Shown here piece by piece: positions 24,758 through 32,649 of a stretch of DNA of 64,000 nucleotides (positions are counted from its first letter, which is position 1; each line of letters begins with the position of its first letter). Below the pieces are notes generated by a model. The model made no database searches. It was given only the letters and a program-made list of their open reading frames with translations, and was not told the origin of the DNA. Origin of the DNA: Nocardioides sp. zg-DK7169. GTDB taxonomy: Bacteria > Actinomycetota > Actinomycetes > Propionibacteriales > Nocardioidaceae. The stretch is taken from the NCBI RefSeq assembly GCF_013155365.1, contig NZ_JABJRA010000004.1, forward strand, positions 186,001 through 250,000, given 5' to 3'. Both the position numbers and the translations under genes were made by a program.

Positions 24758-25762
24758 ATGAGCATCCGAGTGGGTATCAACGGGCTGGGCCGGATCGGCC
24801 GCGCCGTCCTGCGGCGGGCCGCACAGAGCGACGACCTCGAGGTGGTCGCGGTCAACGACCTGGCGGACGTCGCGAGCCTGCGACGAATGCTGCGCCGGGA
24901 CAGCACCTACGGCCGCTTCGCGGGCTCCGTCGACGTGGACGGCGACGCCCTCGTGATCGACGGGCGCCGGGTGGCGGTCAGCGCCGGTCGCGAGCCCGGT
25001 GACCTGGCCTGGGGCAGTCACGACGTCGAGGTCGTCGTGGAGTGCACGGGGAAGTTCCGCAGCCGGGACAGCGCGGCGGAGCACCTGCGCGCCGGGGCCA
25101 GGCGGGTCGTGATCTCGGCGCCGGGCAAGGGGGTCGACGCGAGCATCGTGATGGGGGTCAACGACCACGTGTACGACGCGGCCGCGCACCAGGTCGTCTC
25201 CAACGCCTCGTGCACGACGAACTGCGTGGCGCCGATGGTCAAGGTCCTCCACGACGCCTTCGGGCTGCGGCAGGGACTGATGTCGACGGTCCACGCCTAC
25301 ACCGGCGGACAGAACCTGGTCGACGGGCCGCACAAGGACCCCCGTCGGGCCCGCGCCGCCGCGATCAACATCATCCCGACCACGACGGGCGCGGCGAAGG
25401 CGGTCGGCGAGGTGCTCCCGGAGCTGGCCGGTCGTCTCGACGGGGTGGCGCTGCGGGTGCCGGTCGTCGACGGGTCCCTCGTCGACCTGGCGGTCGTCCT
25501 CGAGCAGGACGTCACGGCGGGCGACATCAACGAGGCGTTCGCCGCTGCCGCGCAGGGGACGCTGGCCGGGCGGCTGCGCTACGAGGAGGAGCCGTTCGTC
25601 TCCTCCGACGTGATCGGCGACAGCGCGGCGTGCGTGTTCGACTCGGCGCTGACCCAGGCGGCGGGGCCGTTCGCCAAGGTCTTCGGCTGGTACGACAACG
25701 AGTGGGGCTACGCCTGCCAGCTGGCCGACCTCACGCGGCTCGTCGCCAGCGACGGGAGCTGA
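24758..25762 (+). CDS. gap: Glyceraldehyde-3-phosphate dehydrogenase
   Basis: A 334-residue phosphorylating GAPDH. GINGLGRIGRAVLRR begins the NAD-binding domain, SNASCTTNC near 150 holds the catalytic cysteine, and WYDNEWGYA closes the domain near the C-terminus. GAAGGGAA lies eight bases before the ATG at 24758. There is no pgk or tpiA beside it, so it may be a second GAPDH rather than the glycolytic operon copy; coenzyme preference cannot be read with confidence. Similar to family length throughout, no defects. Confidence 0.93.
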   Translation: MSIRVGINGLGRIGRAVLRRAAQSDDLEVVAVNDLADVASLRRMLRRDSTYGRFAGSVDVDGDALVIDGRRVAVSAGREPGDLAWGSHDVEVVVECTGKFRSRDSAAEHLRAGARRVVISAPGKGVDASIVMGVNDHVYDAAAHQVVSNASCTTNCVAPMVKVLHDAFGLRQGLMSTVHAYTGGQNLVDGPHKDPRRARAAAINIIPTTTGAAKAVGEVLPELAGRLDGVALRVPVVDGSLVDLAVVLEQDVTAGDINEAFAAAAQGTLAGRLRYEEEPFVSSDVIGDSAACVFDSALTQAAGPFAKVFGWYDNEWGYACQLADLTRLVASDGS

Positions 25763-25816
25763 AGGCGTCGTCCAGCCAGGCCGCCTGTCCCGGTTCCGGA
25801 TGTCGGCACCGTCGCG

Positions 25817-25822
25817 TAGGGT
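25817..25822 (+). promoter_or_regulatory. -10 box of a probable leaderless promoter
   Basis: TAGGGT is followed by seven bases and then the ATG at 25830, so transcription would start at or next to the start codon. Confidence 0.55.
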
Positions 25823-25829
25823 TGCGAAC

Positions 25830-26201
25830 ATGCGTTCGAATCGCTGGTCCGCTCGAAGCGAGGACCAGCCGTGCCTGTGGGAGGACCACGTTCCGCGCGC
25901 GTCCCGGGGCCCGCGGCGCGGTCCGGACCACGCGCCCGCCGAGCGCACCGTCGTGGTCAGTGGGCCGGAGTTCGCCAGCCGGGGCTGGGCTCCCGGCACG
26001 GTGCTCCACCACGAGGCCGCGACGCGGGCGCGCCGCGGCGACCTGGTCGTCGTACGCGACGGCGAGGAGCTGCTGGTCGGCTTCTGGGGCCTGGAGATCG
26101 GCCGACCGGCGCTCTTCACCGACGCCGGCTCGACCTGGCTGGGGGAGTCGGCCCGGGTGATGGGCGTGGTGACCAGCGTGGAGGCGCCGCTGGCGTTCTA
26201 G
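25830..26201 (+). CDS. Hypothetical protein, LexA/S24-like beta fold suspected
   Basis: A 123-residue protein beginning MRSNRWSARSEDQ. After a charged N-terminal third, the sequence RTVVVSGPEFASRG, ARRGDLVVVRDGEELLVGFWG and ARVMGVVTSVEAPLAF alternates short strands and turns in a way that resembles S24/signal-peptidase-like barrels, but no Ser/Lys dyad is evident. Function is unknown. The ATG at 25830 is chosen because a -10-like TAGGGT lies seven bases upstream; an in-frame ATG at 25800 is the alternative. Confidence 0.55.
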   Translation: MRSNRWSARSEDQPCLWEDHVPRASRGPRRGPDHAPAERTVVVSGPEFASRGWAPGTVLHHEAATRARRGDLVVVRDGEELLVGFWGLEIGRPALFTDAGSTWLGESARVMGVVTSVEAPLAF

Positions 26202-26308
26202 CCGGGTTCTCGTGGGGCCGACGTCGTCGCGACCGGCCGGCACGCGCGTACCTCGCTCCCGCCGCGGCATCGGCGGGCCGGCGGGGATACCGAAAAGGGA
26301 GGTGGTCT

Positions 26309-26341
26309 ATGCCGGTGGGGCTTCCTGGCCTCGGGACATGA
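26309..26341 (+). CDS. Possible 10-residue leader peptide
   Basis: A ribosome site GGGAGG (26297-26302) stands about six bases before an ATG that opens a ten-codon frame, MPVGLPGLGT. Its TGA overlaps the ATG of the next frame as ATGA. The next frame has only a weak site of its own, so the peptide may serve to couple translation. It could also be chance. Confidence 0.35.
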   Translation: MPVGLPGLGT

Positions 26342-26718
26342 CCCTCACCGACAGTCGCGAGGTCGGTGCCCGGCTGGCGGTCCTGCTGGCCGAACGGCTG
26401 GAGGACGTCATCGCCGTCTGGGACGAGCTGGGGGAGGACGGTCCGACCTTCGGGTCCCCGGTCGCCGGCACCGCCATGGAGCGCCGGGAGCGCTACCTCC
26501 GCCCGCTCGCCAGGGTCCTGGTCGGTGCCCTGTCCGGTTCGGCGGAGCACGCGGCGATCTACCTCGACGAGCATCGTCGCTACGTCCCCGGGGCGGACCT
26601 GTTCGCGCGTGCCGGGTTCCGTGAGGTCGGCGGGCACCGCTGGGAGCTCTCGGACGGCGCGGAGCGCCCCGACGTGCCGGAGTGGTTCCGGTCGGCCTGG
26701 CACCGGCGGTGGAAGGTG
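26338..26718 (+). pseudogene. Truncated helical protein gene, cut by the HNH repeat
   Basis: From ATG 26338 about 124 codons read as a real protein: LAVLLAERLEDVIAVWDEL, RYLRPLARVLVGALSG and DEHRRYVPGADLFARAGF are amphipathic helices reminiscent of RsbRD-type N-terminal regulatory domains, though the match is only by eye. At about 26709 the sequence becomes the end of the direct repeat carrying the DUF222-HNH gene, and the frame continues to 27105 only as an arginine- and glycine-rich antisense reading. The gene therefore appears to have lost its 3' part when the repeat arrived. Confidence 0.5.
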
Positions 26719-27964
26719 AGCTTGCCGTCGGGCAGGCGCCGGTGTCGTAGGCGGGGTCGTGGGCGCGGGCGTGGTGGCGGGGGCAGAGCAGGCGCCCGTT
26801 GGCGACGCTGGTGGCTCCGCCGCGTGACCAGGGCTGGTCGTGGTGGGCGTGGCACAGGCCGGGTGGCCAGTCGCAGCCTTCGGCGGTGCAACCGCCGTCG
26901 CGGATCGCCAGGGCGATGCGGTGGGTCCTGGTGTGGAGGCGGCGCCTGCGGCCGACGTCGAGGGGGCGGCCCTGGCCGTCGAGGACGGCGGGGACGAGGC
27001 CGGCCTCGCAGGCCAGCCGCCGCGCCTCGGTGGCGGAGATGGTCTCCCCGGTGTGCAGGTGCGCGGCGCGCAGCCCGCCGAGCAGGGACTCCAGCGGCAT
27101 CGTGACCACGATGGTCGCGGCCACGCCGCCTGCCTCGGGGAGCCGATCGGTCGGGTAGCGCTCGAGGTAGTCGCAGAACGCCTGACCCATCCGCTCCGGC
27201 CCGGGCCTGCGCTCCGCACCGGCAACGCCGGCGCCGTTCACGGCGTGCTGGTGCTTGGGCGCCGCGATCGCGAGGAGCGCGGCGCGGAGCATGGCGGCGT
27301 GGTGGGTGGGGATGGTGAACCGGCCGTGGGTCTTGCCGTGCTCGTCGTCGGACATCGTCAGCCGGGCCGCGGCACGCGCCGCGGCCTCCTCGCGCTCCAA
27401 CCGGGCGGCCTCCGCGGCGTCGGCCTGCTCGGGCGCCGCGACCTCCACGAGCCGCTTGGCCAGGCGGCGCAGGGTGATCGCGTCGTGCTCGCGCGCCTGC
27501 TCGAGCAGGAACTCCTCGGCCTTCAGACGGACCTCGTCGTCGACCAGGTCGGCGGGCAGGTCGTCGACCGCGTCGAGGATGACCTGCGCCTGGTCGAGGT
27601 GGATCCGCCCCGCGGCCAGCGCTTCGCGGGTCGCGTCGTGGCGCCCGGTGTCCAGGGCGCGGGCCAGACGCATCAGGCGGTGGGTCTCCGGGCGGGTCAG
27701 GCGGGAGTGGTGGGCCCACCAGTTCGCGGTGCTGGTCGCCCCCACGCTGTCGCCGACCTCGACCGCGTGCGCGTGGGCCGCGACCCGCAGCCGCAGCTCC
27801 TGCAGCCGGGCGATCTCGGCGTCCAGGTCGAGCAGCGTCGCCCCGGCGTCGGCCTCGGTCAGTGACCACACCGGCGCGTCGGTGACGGTGTCGAGGGCCT
27901 CGTGCACGCACGCCACCGCCGCGGCCACCGGGTGGGCGGATCGGGGTGCGAACGGGGCCTCCAT
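26408..27964 (-). CDS. DUF222/HNH endonuclease (13E12 type), C-terminus frameshifted
   Basis: Begins MEAPFAPRSAHP at 27964 and carries the DUF222 helical region (about 1-290) followed by an HNH nuclease centre: CTAEGCDWPPGLCHAHH, then NGRLLCPRHHARAHDP. This is the family found in multiple copies in many actinobacteria, with unknown role. It is almost identical to the gene at 37726-39084 until just after the HNH core. There a single base is missing near 26735-26742 relative to the other copy, so the frame leaves the expected LPDGKLTFHRR tail and runs about 110 residues further, antisense to the truncated plus-strand gene. The nuclease core is intact, so activity may survive. Confidence 0.75.
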   Translation of the reverse strand: MEAPFAPRSAHPVAAAVACVHEALDTVTDAPVWSLTEADAGATLLDLDAEIARLQELRLRVAAHAHAVEVGDSVGATSTANWWAHHSRLTRPETHRLMRLARALDTGRHDATREALAAGRIHLDQAQVILDAVDDLPADLVDDEVRLKAEEFLLEQAREHDAITLRRLAKRLVEVAAPEQADAAEAARLEREEAAARAAARLTMSDDEHGKTHGRFTIPTHHAAMLRAALLAIAAPKHQHAVNGAGVAGAERRPGPERMGQAFCDYLERYPTDRLPEAGGVAATIVVTMPLESLLGGLRAAHLHTGETISATEARRLACEAGLVPAVLDGQGRPLDVGRRRRLHTRTHRIALAIRDGGCTAEGCDWPPGLCHAHHDQPWSRGGATSVANGRLLCPRHHARAHDPAYDTGACPTASSPSTAGARPTGTTPARRGAPRRPRAPSGARRPHGTRHARTGPPRGRSDDARRGRSPRAPPNRTGHRPGPWRAGGGSAPGAPWRCRRPGTRRSDRPPPARPRRR

Positions 27965-28034
27965 GGACCTACTCGACCATCGACCACCGACAGTCCCGGA
28001 CCGCCGTCGTCGCAGGTCAGCGGCCCTGTGGACC
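26709..28034. repeat. Copy 1 of a 1.3-kb direct repeat
   Basis: Homologous with 37828-39153 in the same orientation. The homology starts at GGAAGGTGAGCTTGCC just inside the HNH gene end, covers the whole coding region, and continues about 70 bases upstream of the start codon to CCCTGTGGAC. Long blocks are identical by eye. Confidence 0.8.
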
Positions 28035-28044
28035 ACCTGCTCGG

Positions 28045-28515
28045 TCAGTCGCCCGAGCCGCGTCCGGCGCTTCGCGTCTCGCCGTCGTCGCCCTCGTCCT
28101 CCGCGGCGTTGTAGCGGCGCATGAGGGTGGCGAAGGAGCGCCGTTCCTCGAGGGTCCAGTCCGCCACCCGCTCGCCGAGCAGCCCCAGGAGCTCGGCGCG
28201 GGTCGCGCGCAGCAGACGCGCTCCCTCCGGCGTCACGTGGACGCAGCGCGCCTCGTCCCGCTCGACCAGGCCCCGTCGTACCAGCCCCGCGAGCTGGCGG
28301 CTGACCGTCGACTTGTCCAGGCCGAACACCCGTGCGAGGTCGTGGGCGCGAGCGGCGCCGGTAGTGGAGACCTGGCCAAGGAGGCTGTACTCGGCGAAGG
28401 AGAGCCCGGGGGCGACCCGCTCGACCGCGCCGCGGGCCCGGCGTCCGTAGAGGGAGAGCTGGTCGAGGAGGTCCTCGTTCACCTGCTCCTCGGCGGACTT
28501 CGCGCGACCGGTCAT
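28045..28515 (-). CDS. MarR-family transcriptional regulator
   Basis: A 156-residue winged-helix regulator. EDLLDQLSLYGRRARG starts the dimerisation helices, LSFAEYSLLGQVS leads into the recognition helix region HDLARVFGLDKSTVSRQLAGLVRRGLV near 60-86, and the wing ends ERDEARCVHVTPEGARLL. The ATG at 28515 is chosen; the frame runs a further 11 codons upstream through the operator. It is divergent from the membrane protein gene, and a palindrome GTTGTAGGGTACAAC sits two bases beyond its start codon, so it likely represses both. Confidence 0.9.
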   Translation of the reverse strand: MTGRAKSAEEQVNEDLLDQLSLYGRRARGAVERVAPGLSFAEYSLLGQVSTTGAARAHDLARVFGLDKSTVSRQLAGLVRRGLVERDEARCVHVTPEGARLLRATRAELLGLLGERVADWTLEERRSFATLMRRYNAAEDEGDDGETRSAGRGSGD

Positions 28516-28517
28516 GA

Positions 28518-28532
28518 GTTGTAGGGTACAAC
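28518..28532. promoter_or_regulatory. Probable MarR operator
   Basis: GTTGTA-GGG-TACAAC is a perfect 6+3+6 palindrome next to the marR-type start codon and 40 bases before the divergent gene. TTG/CAA half-sites are typical for MarR proteins. A second weaker site, ATAGTTTCACTATGCAAC (28540-28557), follows. Confidence 0.65.
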
Positions 28533-28571
28533 CCCGCGATAGTTTCACTATGCAACTTACGAGAGGTATCG

Positions 28572-29621
28572 ATGTCCCCGTCGTCCGCCGAACGCCACGT
28601 GCTCAAGCACGTCGCCGTCCATCTGCTGGTCCCGCTCTTCCTCGGCACCGGGATGGCCCTGGCCTATCTCGGCGGGTTCCACCAGCCGACCCCTCACGAC
28701 CTGCGTGTGGACGTCGTCGGGACGGGAGCGGAGGCGAAGGTCATCGCCCAGTCGCTGCAGGACGAGCTCGGTGACACCCTCGACGTTCGCACCGTCGCGA
28801 GCGCCGAGGAGGCGCGCCAGCGGATCGAGGGGCGGGAGATCAGCGCCGCTCTCGTGTCCCGACCCGACGTCGCGACGCTGCTCTACAGCGACGCCGCGTC
28901 CGCGACCACCTCGACCGCCGTACTCACCGTCTTCCAGGCGGTCTCGGAGAAGGAAGGCGTGCGACTGCAGACCGAGAACGTCGTCCCGGTCGCCGCGGAC
29001 GGCGACCCCAGCGGGCAGAGCATGTTCTTCTATGTCGTCGGCCTGACGGTCGGTGCCTATGCGGCGGGCATCGCCATCGGTGCCGCGGGTGCGGGTCTGA
29101 GGATCCGCACCCGGGTCGGTCTGGCGCTGGTCTCCTCGGCAGTGCTCACCGCCCTGGTCACCGCCACTGCGGGGCCCCTGTTCGGCGCGCTGCCGGACCA
29201 CGTCGCCCAGATCGGTCTGCTGGCATGGCTCTACACCGCCGGGATCATCCTCTTCGGCGTCGGGCTGCACCCCTTCCTCGGGCGCCTGACCACTGCGGCG
29301 ATGGTCGCGCTGTTCGTGATGCTGAACTTCACCTCCGCCGGGGGCGTCTACGCCCCCGACCTGCAGCCGGGCTTCTTCGGTGCCCTGCACTCGTTCTGGA
29401 ACGGCGCGGCGCTCAACGAGGCGGGGCGCAACCTCGTCTACTTCCCGCACCTGGGGGTCGGGCGCGAGATCCTCACGCTGGTGGCGTGGCTGCTCGCCGG
29501 CGCCGCGCTCGTAGGCGCCGCTGGCGTCGCGGAACGCCGCCGCCGGGGCGGGGCCCATGCTGCCGAGCGCTCCGAGGCCGACATGGAGGAGGAGCTGGAG
29601 GAGGTCGTTGCGGTCGGGTGA
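28572..29621 (+). CDS. YhgE/Pip- or ABC-2-like membrane protein
   Basis: A 349-residue membrane protein. One hydrophobic segment (about 13-32) anchors a soluble domain of roughly 120 residues (LRVDVVGTGAEAKVIAQSLQ onward by position 43-62), and six further segments fill 155-330. This layout, one helix, an extracytoplasmic domain, then a C-terminal membrane block, is that of YhgE/Pip and DUF3533-like exporter subunits. The C-terminus is highly acidic (SEADMEEELEEVV). GAGAGG precedes the ATG. Divergence from a MarR regulator suggests a drug- or signal-inducible efflux function; the substrate is unknown. Confidence 0.7.
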   Translation: MSPSSAERHVLKHVAVHLLVPLFLGTGMALAYLGGFHQPTPHDLRVDVVGTGAEAKVIAQSLQDELGDTLDVRTVASAEEARQRIEGREISAALVSRPDVATLLYSDAASATTSTAVLTVFQAVSEKEGVRLQTENVVPVAADGDPSGQSMFFYVVGLTVGAYAAGIAIGAAGAGLRIRTRVGLALVSSAVLTALVTATAGPLFGALPDHVAQIGLLAWLYTAGIILFGVGLHPFLGRLTTAAMVALFVMLNFTSAGGVYAPDLQPGFFGALHSFWNGAALNEAGRNLVYFPHLGVGREILTLVAWLLAGAALVGAAGVAERRRRGGAHAAERSEADMEEELEEVVAVG

Positions 29622-29649
29622 GTGTGTCACTGGACGCCGGCCGCTGACC

Positions 29650-29655
29650 TATCCT
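29650..29655 (+). promoter_or_regulatory. -10 box of a probable leaderless promoter
   Basis: TATCCT, six bases, then the GTG at 29662. The pseudogene copy at 39214 has lost both this box and the GTG. Confidence 0.55.
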
Positions 29656-29661
29656 CCCCAC

Positions 29662-30186
29662 GTGCCCGACCACGCCCTCGAGCTCAGCTTCGAGCCCGCC
29701 TCCGCGGCCGCGGTGGTGGCGCAGTGGGAGGCGCTCAAGGCCGCCGGGCTCCCGTCGCAGGCGGACCACCGGTCGATGACCAACGCCCCGCACGTGACGC
29801 TCGCGGCGGCCGTCGTCGGCATCGAGGACGAGGCCGTACGGGTGGCACGCGAGGCGGTCGGGCCGCTGCTGCCTGCGCGGATGGGCCTGCGTGGGCTGGT
29901 CCTGATCGGCCGGGGAGCCCGGGTGACCGTCGCCCACCTGGTCGAGCCGGACCACGCGCTGGCTGCCGCCGTGGCGCGGATCCGTGCACTGGTTCCGACC
30001 CTGCGCCATCCGGTGTGGACTCCGCACGTCACGGTGGCGCGGCGGGTCCCGCGACGGTTGCTCCCGGAGGCGCTCGAGGTGCTGCAGGCCAGCGAAGGCC
30101 CCCGGGAGCTGGTCTGCGACCGGCTCCGGTGGTGGGACCCGGAGCTCGGCACCATCGAGGACGTCGTGGTCGCCGGGCCCGGCTGA
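29662..30186 (+). CDS. 2'-5' RNA ligase/cyclic phosphodiesterase-like protein
   Basis: A 174-residue 2H phosphoesterase superfamily protein. The two defining HxT motifs are present, PHVTLAA at 43-49 and PHVTVAR at 121-127, in the expected N- and C-terminal halves. Such proteins act on 2'-5' linkages or cyclic phosphates in RNA or nucleotides; the natural substrate here is unknown. GTG at 29662 lies six bases after TATCCT, so the mRNA is probably leaderless. A decayed copy sits beside the second HNH gene at 39214-39584, which shows that this gene travelled with that repeat. Confidence 0.82.
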   Translation: MPDHALELSFEPASAAAVVAQWEALKAAGLPSQADHRSMTNAPHVTLAAAVVGIEDEAVRVAREAVGPLLPARMGLRGLVLIGRGARVTVAHLVEPDHALAAAVARIRALVPTLRHPVWTPHVTVARRVPRRLLPEALEVLQASEGPRELVCDRLRWWDPELGTIEDVVVAGPG

Positions 30187-30233
30187 GCCGGTGCCCGGCT
30201 GAGCCGGTGCCCGGGACTGTCGGTGCTCCCTGC

Positions 30234-30239
30234 GATGCT
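30234..30239 (+). promoter_or_regulatory. -10-like box before a GTG start
   Basis: GATGCT, six bases, then the GTG at 30246, the same spacing as the leaderless promoters elsewhere in the window. The first base is not T, so support is weaker. Confidence 0.35.
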
Positions 30240-30245
30240 GCCGCG

Positions 30246-30620
30246 GTGAGTCCCCAGATCCGTCCCAGCTATCCGGTCGTCCTGCTCGTCGGACGGGAGG
30301 ACTTCACGCCGCCCAGCTCGTTCGGTGACGCGAACGTCGCCGCGACGCACGACTGCCTCGCGGTCGGCCTGCGGGCCACCAGCATCGGCCCCGTCCAGGT
30401 GCAGGTGGTCCCGTCGACCGAGGCCGCCGTCGTGGACCGCCCCGATCTCGACCACCTCGGCGACTTCGAGGTGGAGTCCGAGGGCCAGCTGTGCGTGCGC
30501 GACGTCCACGGTCGCGAGTACGACGCGATGGGCGTCGAGCCGGGCACGCACCGGGTCACCGTGCTCGGCACCGACCTCTCCGAGCCGGACGACGTGGTCT
30601 TCGTCGTGACCCTCGCGTAG
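30246..30620 (+). CDS. Hypothetical protein, 124 residues
   Basis: A small soluble protein of unknown family. It begins MSPQIRPSYPVVLLVGREDF and has a predicted beta-rich pattern: LRATSIGPVQVQVVPS, GDFEVESEGQLCVRDV and a final DDVVFVVTLA. No catalytic signature is seen. It follows the 2'-5' ligase-like gene by 59 bases; a degraded piece of its C-terminal half lies at 41191-41345 after the second HNH copy, so the gene belongs to the duplicated module. That conservation in a module supports it as a real gene. Confidence 0.65.
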   Translation: MSPQIRPSYPVVLLVGREDFTPPSSFGDANVAATHDCLAVGLRATSIGPVQVQVVPSTEAAVVDRPDLDHLGDFEVESEGQLCVRDVHGREYDAMGVEPGTHRVTVLGTDLSEPDDVVFVVTLA

Positions 30621-30686
30621 CCCGGGCGCCCGCGCACGGCTCGGGGTCCACGCGGATCGCGTCGCTCACGCCGCGCCGGCACCGTC

Positions 30687-30692
30687 TAGGGT
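30687..30692 (+). promoter_or_regulatory. -10 box upstream of the permease gene
   Basis: TAGGGT, about 75 bases before the proposed CTG start, the best -10 match in this gap. Confidence 0.4.
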
Positions 30693-30765
30693 GAGGCCCC
30701 GAACAGGGAGTTGACCCACAGCGTCGTGGCGTGAACATCGCGTACTCGTCGCTGGAGGGCATCCC

Positions 30766-32244
30766 CTGAAGCACTCACCCAGCACCGGACCCGTCGTCCG
30801 TGAGCGCCCGGTCTTCCGAGAGGTCCCGGTCTTCACCGGGCTGGCTCGCGACCAGGTCGGCCACCGGGACCTGGTGGCCCACTCGCTCGCGGTCCTGACC
30901 CCGTCCCTGAGCGCGCTCGGCACCGGCATGGTCCTTCCGACGATGGTCGGGCCGGGCTTCTGGGTGAGCACCCTGCTCGGGTTCGGCCTGGCGTTCGTCC
31001 TGGCCCTGGTCTTCGACGAGTTCGCCTCCCGGTTCAACGCCCCCGGCTCGCTGTACACCTATGCCGCCAAGGGGCTCGGCGCCACCGTCGCGCTCGTCGT
31101 CGGCGTCTCCCTCGTCCTCGGGTACGCCGTCCTCGCCGGCTTCGGGCTGAGTGGCGCGGCGCGGCGTACCCAGGCAGCGTGGACGGCCGCCGGAGGGGGC
31201 CCGCCGCCCGCCCTGGTGGGCTGGGCGCTGGTGCTCGGGCTCGCGTTGGTCTGCGGGTGGCTGATCCACCGCGGCATCTCCCGCTCGTCGCGCGCGGTGC
31301 TGGTGATCGAGGCGCTGAGCCTGGCGCTGCTCGCGCTGATCGGCGCCGTCTGGCTGGCGCGCTACGGGCTGCCCCGCCTCGAGGTCCTCTCGTTGACCGG
31401 GGCCGACCCGGGACGGATCCTCGCCGGCGCCGCTCTGATCGCCACGCTGACCGTCGCGTTCGAGAGCTGTGCCACGCTCGGGCTCGAGACCGGCCGACCG
31501 CTGCGCACGGTCCCCGCCGCGATGCGGACCAGCCTGCTGATCTGTGGAGGAGCGTTCCTCGCCGCCAACCTCCTCGGGACGGTCCACTCCGGGCGTGAGT
31601 CCGTCTCGCACTGGCGCTGGTTCAACATCGACGCCCCGGTGTCGCGACCCGACGCGGCGGTCCTCGTCGTCCTGGCGCTGTCGATGGTCGCGCTGGCCCT
31701 GAGCGCCAGCACCGCGCTGTCCCGGCTGCTGTTCTCCTTCGCCCGCGAGGGGATCATCTGGCCCGCGCTGGGGCGCACGAACGCCCACGGGGTCCCGGTG
31801 GCCGCCACCTGGTGCGCCCTGGCGCTGTCCCTGACCGGTCCGCTGCTCGCCTCGGTGACGGCGCACAGCGTCGCCCTCGTCCCCGGGCAGCTGCTGCCGG
31901 CGACCACGGTGATCATGTGCGTCAGCTACGGCTGCGTGGCGGCGGCGCTCGTCCCGTTCCTCCGCTCGCTCGACGAGCTGCGGCCCCGTTCGGCCGTGCT
32001 CGCCGCGACCGCCCTGGCCGGCGTGGGCGCGGTGACCTGGCACCGGATCACCGGCCCCGAGAGCGGGGTCTCGCACGTCGCGCTGGCGCTGCTGGGCAGC
32101 GTGGTCGTCCTCGGCCTGGCGTGGCGCCTGACCCTGGCCCGCCGGGCGCCGCGCCGCTCGCGGCGGCTGGGCGCCCACCAGGAGGCGCTGGCCGGCGACG
32201 TCGCGCCGACGGCGTACGACGGGGGCGGCGATGGGCTCCGCTGA
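30766..32244 (+). CDS. APC-superfamily amino acid/polyamine permease, CTG start
   Basis: A transporter of about 492 residues with twelve hydrophobic segments, of the APC type. LTPSLSALGTGMVLPTMVG near 45-63 is the first unwound helix, FDEFASRFNAPGSLYTYAAKGLG (about 85-107) the next conserved block, and LLFSFAREGIIWPALGRTN near 324 is a typical APC loop. No ATG, GTG or TTG opens the frame before GTG 30874, which would remove 36 residues that look like a genuine cytoplasmic N-terminus (LARDQVGHRDLVAHSLAV). GGAGGG lies six bases before CTG 30766, so CTG is proposed. It overlaps the IclR-like gene by 14 bases. Confidence 0.8.
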   Translation: MKHSPSTGPVVRERPVFREVPVFTGLARDQVGHRDLVAHSLAVLTPSLSALGTGMVLPTMVGPGFWVSTLLGFGLAFVLALVFDEFASRFNAPGSLYTYAAKGLGATVALVVGVSLVLGYAVLAGFGLSGAARRTQAAWTAAGGGPPPALVGWALVLGLALVCGWLIHRGISRSSRAVLVIEALSLALLALIGAVWLARYGLPRLEVLSLTGADPGRILAGAALIATLTVAFESCATLGLETGRPLRTVPAAMRTSLLICGGAFLAANLLGTVHSGRESVSHWRWFNIDAPVSRPDAAVLVVLALSMVALALSASTALSRLLFSFAREGIIWPALGRTNAHGVPVAATWCALALSLTGPLLASVTAHSVALVPGQLLPATTVIMCVSYGCVAAALVPFLRSLDELRPRSAVLAATALAGVGAVTWHRITGPESGVSHVALALLGSVVVLGLAWRLTLARRAPRRSRRLGAHQEALAGDVAPTAYDGGGDGLR

Positions 32245-32563
32245 CCGCGACGGCTTCCTCGCCCGGCAGCCGTCCGCGGTGGACAGCGCGTTCGCCGTGC
32301 TCGAGGCGGTCGCCGCGCACGGCCCCGGGGTGACCACCCGAGAGCTGGTCGACGCGCTGCCGATGTCGCGGGCCACGGTCTACCGCATCCTCAAGCACCT
32401 GGTCGCCCAGGAGTACCTCGTCCGCACCCCCGACCTGCGCGGGTTCGCGCTCGGGGCCCGGGTCGCCGCCCTGGCCCGCGCGGCCGCCGGGCCGGAACCG
32501 TCCGAGCTGTCCGAGCAGCTCGCGCAGTCCGAGCCGGGCCGGGCGGAGGCCTCCCTCACCTGA
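32231..32563 (+). CDS. IclR-type helix-turn-helix protein without effector domain
   Basis: A 110-residue protein containing only the DNA-binding half of an IclR regulator: SAVDSAFAVLEAVAAHG (about 15-31), TTRELVDALPMSRATVYRILKHLVAQEYL (about 35-63) and RGFALGARVAALA. The usual C-terminal ligand-binding domain of about 170 residues is absent; the stop comes after ESLT-like residues EASLT. It overlaps the permease gene and is probably co-transcribed, so it may regulate the permease or act as a dominant competitor. Confidence 0.75.
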   Translation: MGSADRDGFLARQPSAVDSAFAVLEAVAAHGPGVTTRELVDALPMSRATVYRILKHLVAQEYLVRTPDLRGFALGARVAALARAAAGPEPSELSEQLAQSEPGRAEASLT

Positions 32564-32649
32564 CGGTCCGGCCGCTGTCTCATTTGGGATCACGACATCT
32601 TCTTCTCGCCGGAATCGGCGCGGCACGCGGCGCTGATGGATTTGCCCCG

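Noticed and set aside
26718..27105. Plus-strand continuation of the 26338 frame as an Arg/Gly-rich protein
   Set aside because: It is antisense to the HNH gene, and the same DNA in copy 2 is plainly coding on the minus strand.
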